Shown here: positions 53,960-58,925 of the stretch, piece by piece | Layout: each line of letters begins with the position of its first letter | How positions within the stretch are numbered: the first letter of the stretch is position 1 | Origin: CAYUYV01 sp964522525 | Lineage (GTDB): Bacteria > Pseudomonadota > Alphaproteobacteria > JAJFIK01 | Assembly: GCA_964522525.1 (NCBI GenBank) | Contig: CAZFWG010000019.1 | Location: forward strand, 1-58,925 | Direction of reading: 5' to 3' | Length of the DNA: 58,925 nucleotides | The notes under the pieces: model-generated | What the model saw: the letters and a program-made list of their open reading frames with translations, nothing else | The model's database searches: none | Told to the model about the DNA's origin: nothing | Made by a program: the position numbers and the translations under genes

Positions 53960-54388
53960 ATGTCGAAACAACGGGTTCTGATGGTCGAGGCGCGCTTTTA
54001 CGAGGACATCGCCGATGCCCTCGCGCAGGGTGCCCTGGCGGTTCTGGAGCCGGACCTTGAGGTCGAACGGCTGGCGGTTGCGGGCGCGCTCGAGATCCCT
54101 GGGGCCATCGCCATGGCCGCGGCCAGCGGGCAGTACCACGGTTTCCTCGCGCTCGGCTGTGTGATCCGTGGGGAGACCTTCCATTTCGAGATTGTCTCGG
54201 GCGAATCCGCGCGGGGCCTGATGGATCTGACCATTGACCAGCGCCTGCCCATCGGCAACGGCATCCTGACCGTGGAAAACCGTGATCAGGCCATGGCGCG
54301 GGCGGTGGACCGGAATAAGGGCGGGGAGGCGGCGCAGGCCCTTATCGGCATGATGTCCTTGCGCGCGCGCTTCGGTGAGGGAAGGTGA
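53960..54388 (+). CDS. ribH: 6,7-dimethyl-8-ribityllumazine synthase
   Basis: A 142-residue enzyme that joins the RibBX product to the RibD product. Seen: VLMVEARFYEDIADAL, VAGALEIPGAI, ALGCVIRGETFHFEIV with the catalytic His, and GNGILTVENRDQA. The ATG at 53960 is chosen because it gives the usual N-terminus; the longer frame to 53924 overlaps ribBX. Its stop overlaps the nusB start (TGATG). Confidence 0.96.
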   Translation: MSKQRVLMVEARFYEDIADALAQGALAVLEPDLEVERLAVAGALEIPGAIAMAAASGQYHGFLALGCVIRGETFHFEIVSGESARGLMDLTIDQRLPIGNGILTVENRDQAMARAVDRNKGGEAAQALIGMMSLRARFGEGR

Positions 54389-54894
54389 TGACAGGCTCTG
54401 ACAAACCGCCTCATACGCCTCGAAGCGCGGCGCGGCTCGCCGCCGTTCAGGCCCTCTATCAGATGGAGCTCTCGGGCCGGGGCGTGCGCGACGTCATCGA
54501 GGAGTTCATCCACCATCGTTTCGCGCCGCCGACCATCGCCAGCGATCTTGTGGAAGGCGCTGCGCCGATCGAGGCGGAGGAAGGTTTTTTCACGGATCTT
54601 TTGGGCGGGGTCGTCGAGCGGCAGGTAGAGATCGACCGGACCGTCAATGGGACGCTCGCGGAAGGCTGGCGGCTTGATCGGCTCGACAGTATCCTCCGTG
54701 CCCTGTTGCGCGTCGCGACCTTTGAATTGATGGGCAAGGAGGATGTGCCCCCCAAAGTCATTATCAATGAATATGTGGATATCGCCCATGCCTTCTTTGA
54801 GGGCGAGGATGTGCGCTTCGTCAATGGCGCACTCGATACCATTGCCCGGGCCATCCGAGCGCCTGCAGACCCGGGCCTGCCCGAGGCGAGCTGA
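54388..54894 (+). CDS. nusB: transcription antitermination factor NusB
   Basis: A 168-residue all-helical RNA-binding factor that works with NusE on boxA RNA during rRNA transcription. Seen: RSAARLAAVQALYQMELSG, then EGWRLDRLDSILRALLRVATFEL and PPKVIINEYVDIAHAFFEGEDVRFVNGALDTIAR, the family core. The ATG at 54388 overlaps the ribH stop; a GTG one codon before is less likely. Confidence 0.96.
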   Translation: MTGSDKPPHTPRSAARLAAVQALYQMELSGRGVRDVIEEFIHHRFAPPTIASDLVEGAAPIEAEEGFFTDLLGGVVERQVEIDRTVNGTLAEGWRLDRLDSILRALLRVATFELMGKEDVPPKVIINEYVDIAHAFFEGEDVRFVNGALDTIARAIRAPADPGLPEAS

Positions 54895-54896
54895 CC

Positions 54897-55343
54897 ATGA
54901 AAACCGAGAATGGACTGGGCGCGGCGTCCTTTGAGACGGCCTTTCTCAAATGCCGCAATGCGCGCTGGGACGAATGCGACGAACTGGGCCATGTGAACAA
55001 TGCGGTCTATGTCCAATGGATCCAGGACGTGGCCACCGATCACTGGTTCACCGTGGCCAAAGGGCCGATGGCGGAGGATCACGTCTGGGTCTGTTTGCGC
55101 CATGAAATCGACTATCGGGAACCGATCCTGCCCGGTGATGCCGTCGAAGTGCGCACCTGGCTCGGCAAGAGGGCGGGCCCGCGTTTTGATCGCTACACGG
55201 ATATCCGCAAGCCCGAAACCGTGAAGGGATCGGTCAAGGCCCTGACGACATGGGTGATGATCGACAAGGCGAGCGGAAAACCACGCCGGGTGGGCGATGA
55301 TGTGCTGGAGGCTTTCGGGCTCGACCCGGCGATCCATACCTGA
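54897..55343 (+). CDS. hotdog-fold acyl-CoA thioesterase
   Basis: A 148-residue single-hotdog protein (4HBT/FadM type). Seen: ARWDECDELGHVNNAVYVQWIQD, the classic catalytic segment with Asp and the HVNN motif, and LRHEIDYREPILPGDAVEV in the strands. It hydrolyses a fatty or aromatic acyl-CoA, substrate unknown. It starts two bases after nusB and is followed by thiL, so it rides in the housekeeping operon. The stop codon lies in a 15-bp tandem repeat. Confidence 0.92.
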   Translation: MKTENGLGAASFETAFLKCRNARWDECDELGHVNNAVYVQWIQDVATDHWFTVAKGPMAEDHVWVCLRHEIDYREPILPGDAVEVRTWLGKRAGPRFDRYTDIRKPETVKGSVKALTTWVMIDKASGKPRRVGDDVLEAFGLDPAIHT

Positions 55344-55378
55344 AGGGCCCATACCTGATGGTCCCATACCTGATGGTG
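55334..55378 (+). repeat. three tandem copies of a 15-bp unit over the thioesterase stop
   Basis: CCATACCTGAAGGGC (55334-55348), CCATACCTGATGGTC (55349-55363), CCATACCTGATGGTG (55364-55378). Copies 2 and 3 differ by one base. Each contains TGA in the thioesterase frame, the first being the actual stop. It separates the thioesterase from thiL. Confidence 0.85.
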
Positions 55379-55406
55379 CAGGGCCCGGATCTGCTATGCT
55401 GGGTTC

Positions 55407-56396
55407 ATGGGTGAATTTGACTGGATTGCCCGCTATTTCGTGCCCCTTGCCGCCGGCGTGGATGGGGCGCTGGGCCTCAAGGACGATGCGGCGCTGATCC
55501 CGATCGATGCGGACCGGTCGCTCGCCGTCACGGTCGATGCCATCGTGGCCGGCCGCCATTTTCTCCCCCATGACCGACCCGACCATGTGGCGCGCAAGCT
55601 CTTACGGGTCAATCTGTCGGATCTGGCGGCCATGGGGGCAACCCCGGCCTATGCCTTCCTCACGACGGCCTGGCCTCTCGAGGTCGAGGAATCCTGGATC
55701 GCCCGTTTCGCCGATGGTCTGAAGGCGGACTTGGATCGATTCGGTCTTGGTCTTGGCGGGGGGGATACGGTGGCAACGGACGGTCCAGCCACCTTCACCC
55801 TGACCGCGCTGGGCTGGATCGATCCGGCCAAGGCCATCCGACGGTCCGGGGCGCGGGTCGGGGACCGGATCTGGGTCTCGGGTACCATTGGCGACGGGGC
55901 TTTCGGTCTTCGGGTTGCGACCGGGGAGGCGGACTGGCTGGAGCGGCCGCTCGCGACTCAGCTGCTCGAGCGCTACCGCCTGCCGGAGCCGCGCCTTGGT
56001 CTGGGGCAGACCCTTGCCGGCACGGCCACGGCGGGCCTCGACGTCTCCGATGGTCTTCTCCAGGATCTGGGGCATCTGGCCCGGGCATCCGGTGTGGCCT
56101 TGGAAATCTCAAGCGCGGCCATTCCGTGCTCGGCCGCCGCATCCCGGTTTCTCGCCACCGGCGCCGGGACGCTCATCGAGGCCGTGACCGGTGGCGACGA
56201 TTACGAACTCGCTTTCACCGCCCCCGATGAACCCGCCATCCATGATCGCCTGGCCGTTCTGGCGGTTCAAACCGCAACACCGGTGACGGCGATCGGCCAT
56301 GTGGTTGAGGAAGATCCCTCCTTGCCCGCGATTCGGTTCCGGGACATCGCCGGGGGGCTCATCGCGGTCGACCGTGCCGGATTTCGCCATTTCTAA
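55407..56396 (+). CDS. thiL: thiamine-monophosphate kinase
   Basis: A 329-residue enzyme that makes thiamine diphosphate, the cofactor also needed by the BCKDH E1 in this window. Seen: LGLKDDAALIPI (DDAA magnesium/ATP motif), VDAIVAGRHF, LLRVNLSDLAAMGATPAYAFL, GLGGGDTVAT, GLDVSDGLLQDLGHLA and VTGGDDYELAFT. It follows the tandem repeat by 28 bases with no strong ribosome binding site. Its place after nusB is standard in Alphaproteobacteria. Confidence 0.95.
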   Translation: MGEFDWIARYFVPLAAGVDGALGLKDDAALIPIDADRSLAVTVDAIVAGRHFLPHDRPDHVARKLLRVNLSDLAAMGATPAYAFLTTAWPLEVEESWIARFADGLKADLDRFGLGLGGGDTVATDGPATFTLTALGWIDPAKAIRRSGARVGDRIWVSGTIGDGAFGLRVATGEADWLERPLATQLLERYRLPEPRLGLGQTLAGTATAGLDVSDGLLQDLGHLARASGVALEISSAAIPCSAAASRFLATGAGTLIEAVTGGDDYELAFTAPDEPAIHDRLAVLAVQTATPVTAIGHVVEEDPSLPAIRFRDIAGGLIAVDRAGFRHF

Positions 56397-56522
56397 GCCC
56401 AAGGCGCTCAATCAGCACCCGATAAAGGCCGCTGAAACCACTTCCGGGCGAAGATGGGAAGCTTGAGGCGCCTCAGGCCGCCTTCAGCGCATCAAGTGAC
56501 CCTTCTGATCGAGTGACCAGCC

Positions 56523-56981
56523 ATGATGGGCCCAAGATCAGGCACCCTTTGCCTCCTGCTTCTGTTCACCCTTGCTGTCCCCCAGGATCTTCTGGGCGCG
56601 GAAAAGGAAAAAGCCCCGCCGGCCGAATCAGGGGACGGCGGCAATGCGGAGGAAACTGTGGTGATGCCGGTTCTCGTTGTCCCTGTCATGCAAGGGGACA
56701 GGTTTTGGGGGCAGGCCTATGTGTCGGTTGAACTGGTGGTGCCGTCGGATATCTGGAAAGTGCGGACGAAAATCCCGGCGCTTCAGGACACGCTGGTGCG
56801 CACCGCCCATGCGAGGCCGATCGTGTTTGCAAGCGACGAGGCGCCTCCAATCCAGGCGGAGCCAGGCTTCAAGCCCCTTGATCCCCTCTTGAGCCACTTG
56901 AAAGAAGCGGCCCACGAGACCCTGGACAATGATCTTGTCAAAGGGGTCATCGCCCCCAGTGCATTCTTCCGGCCGTTGTAA
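56523..56981 (+). CDS. exported protein of unknown function next to thiL
   Basis: A 152-residue protein with a signal peptide (TLCLLLLFTLAVPQDLLGAE), then a low-complexity acidic linker and a VVMPVLVVPVMQGDRFWGQAYVSVELVV segment (two strands) followed by helices. I recall similar unnamed proteins between thiL and hppA in related bacteria but know no function. The location should be periplasmic. It has no Cys in the mature part. Confidence 0.7.
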   Translation: MMGPRSGTLCLLLLFTLAVPQDLLGAEKEKAPPAESGDGGNAEETVVMPVLVVPVMQGDRFWGQAYVSVELVVPSDIWKVRTKIPALQDTLVRTAHARPIVFASDEAPPIQAEPGFKPLDPLLSHLKEAAHETLDNDLVKGVIAPSAFFRPL

Positions 56982-57184
56982 CGCCTGGATGAAAATCCAT
57001 CGCTAAGGTTGTGTTGTCCTTGCGGCGAATAAACCTTACGCAAAAGCGAACTGTGGAGTTGCGTTGACGGTCAGCATTTGGCACCGTTCGCTACCTTCAC
57101 ACCGAATTCTGGGCTTGGGGGATGAATCCGATCGCCACGGTCGGCCTTGCCCTACAGCGTTGTCGTCCGAGAGGATAAATCGAG

Positions 57185-58840
57185 ATGGAATTTATGTGGC
57201 TTGTTATCGCCTCAGGCCTCTTGGCTGTGGCCTATGGCGGAATCACCGTGCGCTCAGTGCTGGCGGAGAGTGCTGGTACGGAACGCATGCAGGAAATCGC
57301 AGCCGCCATCCAGGAAGGTGCCAACGCCTATCTCAGTCGACAGTATCGGACGATCGGGATGATCGGCGCCGTGATCTTCGCGGTGATCTGGATCGTCTTC
57401 GGCCTCTGGGTCGCGCTTGGCTTTCTGATCGGCGCCGTTCTGTCCGGGGCCGCGGGTTTCGTGGGCATGCACGTCTCCGTGCGCGCCAATGTGCGCACCA
57501 CGGAAGCTTCGCGCCATGGCCTCGATAAGGGCCTGTCCGTGGCCTTCCGGGCCGGTGCCGTAACGGGGCTTCTGGTTGTCGGCCTCGGTCTGATCGGGGT
57601 GGCCGGATATTACTGGTTTCTGGTCGCCGCCCTCGGCTTTTCCGATGGCGACGGCGGCGTCAACCGGACCATCATCGATGCCCTCGTGGCCCTGGGTCTC
57701 GGCGCGTCGCTGATTTCCATCTTCGCCCGTCTGGGCGGCGGCATCTTCACCAAAGGCGCCGATGTGGGCGGCGACATGGTGGGCAAGGTCGAAGCCAACA
57801 TCCCCGAGGACGATCCCCGCAACGCCGCCACCATCGCCGACAATGTGGGCGACAATGTCGGCGACTGCGCGGGCATGGCCGCCGACCTGTTCGAGACCTA
57901 TGCGGTGACCATCGTGGCCACCATGGTTCTGGGTTCGATCTTCTTCGCCGGCTCGAGCGGTGGTCTTGAGACGCTGCAGACGGTTCAGACCATGATGGTC
58001 TATCCGCTGGCCATCGGCGCCGTGTGCATCGTGACCTCGATCATCGGCACCTTCTTCGTGCGTCTTGGCTCAAGCCAAAGCGTGATGGGCGCTCTCTACA
58101 AGGGCTTCATCGCCACGGCCGTCCTTTCGGCGGTCGCGATCTATTTCCTGACCATGTTTCTGGTGGGAACGGACACGGTCTTCGTGGTCACCATCCGCGA
58201 CTTCGTGGGCGGCACGACTCAGCGGGAGATCGCCGGCATCGACCTGTGGTATTGCGGCATGGTCGGCCTCGTGGTCACGGGTCTGATCGTCTGGATCACG
58301 GAATACTACACCGGGACCGGCTTCCGGCCCGTGCGCTCCGTGGCGCAGTCCTCGGAAAGCGGTCACGGCACGAATGTGATCCAGGGTCTGGCCGTCTCCA
58401 TGGAAGCCACGGCCCTGCCGGCGCTCGTGATCGTGGCCGGCATCGTCGTGACCTTCATGATCGCGGGTCTCTACGGCATCGCGATCGCGGTGACGACCAT
58501 GCTGGCGCTGGCGGGCATGGTTGTGGCCCTCGATGCGTTCGGTCCGGTTACGGACAATGCAGGCGGTATTGCCGAGATGGCCGATCTGGAGGAATCCGTG
58601 CGCGACACGACGGACACGCTTGACGCGGTCGGCAACACCACGAAGGCGGTGACCAAGGGCTACGCCATCGGCTCGGCGGGTCTCGGTGCCCTGGTGCTGT
58701 TCGCGGCCTATTCCGAAGACCTGAAATATTTCGCGTCGAACCCGGACAAATATCCCTTCTTTGAAGGGGTGGTGCCCGACTTCTCCCTGTCCAATCCATG
58801 GGTGGTCGTGGGTCTGTTCGTCGGCGGTCTTCTGCCTTAA
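57185..58840 (+). CDS. hppA: K+-independent proton-translocating pyrophosphatase, 3' end damaged/cut off
   Basis: 551 residues of a membrane-bound pyrophosphatase (normally about 680-710) that pumps protons while hydrolysing pyrophosphate at the inner membrane. Seen: many membrane segments, GGGIFTKGADVGGDMVGKVE and IPEDDPRNAATIADNVGDNVGDCAGMAADLFE (substrate and magnesium sites), and GNTTKAVTKGYAIGS, whose Lys and Thr mark the potassium-independent subclass. The ORF stops at 58838-58840 directly after LFVGGLLP. In the same frame the next 28 codons read LFCSMSMMAEGRAP and VEEERRQ, recognisable continuation of the family (PYLF, SMSMMAVGRA, VVEEVRRQF). The stop is thus most likely a sequence error at the contig end. 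Confidence 0.95.
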   Translation: MEFMWLVIASGLLAVAYGGITVRSVLAESAGTERMQEIAAAIQEGANAYLSRQYRTIGMIGAVIFAVIWIVFGLWVALGFLIGAVLSGAAGFVGMHVSVRANVRTTEASRHGLDKGLSVAFRAGAVTGLLVVGLGLIGVAGYYWFLVAALGFSDGDGGVNRTIIDALVALGLGASLISIFARLGGGIFTKGADVGGDMVGKVEANIPEDDPRNAATIADNVGDNVGDCAGMAADLFETYAVTIVATMVLGSIFFAGSSGGLETLQTVQTMMVYPLAIGAVCIVTSIIGTFFVRLGSSQSVMGALYKGFIATAVLSAVAIYFLTMFLVGTDTVFVVTIRDFVGGTTQREIAGIDLWYCGMVGLVVTGLIVWITEYYTGTGFRPVRSVAQSSESGHGTNVIQGLAVSMEATALPALVIVAGIVVTFMIAGLYGIAIAVTTMLALAGMVVALDAFGPVTDNAGGIAEMADLEESVRDTTDTLDAVGNTTKAVTKGYAIGSAGLGALVLFAAYSEDLKYFASNPDKYPFFEGVVPDFSLSNPWVVVGLFVGGLLP

Positions 58841-58925
58841 CTCTTTTGCTCCATGAGCATGATGGCCGAGGGCCGCGCCCCCCACGCGGAGGTCGAGGAA
58901 GAGCGCCGCCAGTGCCCGGAAAAAC
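58841..58925 (+). other. hppA: continuation of hppA at an error-rich scaffold end
   Basis: In frame with hppA after its TAA. Compared with the family, several codons differ by one transversion (for example GAG where GTG for Val is expected, three times). All are amino-acid changing, which fits low-quality terminal sequence rather than evolution. Confidence 0.7.

Noticed and set aside
1..58925. Mobile elements, CRISPR arrays, toxin-antitoxin or phage-defence genes
   Set aside because: No transposase, integrase, repeat-spacer pattern or defence-type domain was recognised on either strand.

Overview
The window is a GC-rich alphaproteobacterial scaffold. The evidence is a MucR/Ros-family regulator, the glyA-nrdR-ribD-ribE-ribBX-ribH-nusB-thiL block, NnrU, a CYP153-type P450, and a RibBA whose cyclohydrolase half has lost its zinc cysteines. 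The order cannot be fixed from the sequence. Three runs of exactly 100 N (3813-3912, 17785-17884, 29138-29237) are scaffold gaps, and all three cut genes. The last ~90 bases look error-rich: hppA acquires a stop there while the rest of the family sequence remains readable in the same frame. I found no tRNA, rRNA, CRISPR array, insertion sequence or prophage.

Layout. 90-2843 (minus strand): a likely zinc-responsive operon with a small protein, a truncated cysS start, a 70-residue protein, a periplasmic histidine phosphatase and a His-rich COG0523 metallochaperone. A Zur-box-like palindrome lies 68 nt upstream, and a nested palindrome sits exactly where cysS homology ends. 3325-10935: exported hydrolases (S9 lipoprotein peptidase, M19 dipeptidase, beta-lactamase-fold hydrolase), an AraC regulator, a DAPG-hydrolase-like protein and an orphan gene. 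11043-17784: NnrU, then a glycoconjugate/membrane cluster (methyltransferase, YbhN-like membrane protein, GT4, GT2, GT-C). 17885-18303: a Kbp/YgaU-type BON-LysM protein.

18965-28142: a catabolic block with enoyl-CoA hydratase and a complete branched-chain 2-oxoacid dehydrogenase (E1 alpha, E1 beta, E2, E3), followed by CYP153. Next comes a three-gene cassette (membrane protein, winged-helix regulator, cis-prenyltransferase) carrying two near-identical 17-bp palindromes, one before the membrane gene and one over the prenyltransferase start. 28188-36982: FMN-dependent 2-hydroxyacid dehydrogenase, TonB-dependent receptor, glycerol kinase and a TRAP transporter in the order Q-M-P. 37275-44391: small ORFs, a chemoreceptor and a 1490-residue CheB-CheR-PAS-histidine kinase fusion. 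44914-48396: aldehyde dehydrogenase, GT2 and MucR. 48957 to the end: housekeeping genes for one-carbon metabolism, ribonucleotide reductase control, riboflavin, NusB, thiamine and the proton-pumping pyrophosphatase.

The catabolic genes suggest growth on branched-chain amino acids, alkanes or fatty acids, peptides and glycerol or carboxylates. The most unusual features are the paired operator palindromes of the prenyltransferase cassette, the cysS truncation junction inside a COG0523/Zur-type operon, and short 12-16 bp tandem duplications at four unrelated places.
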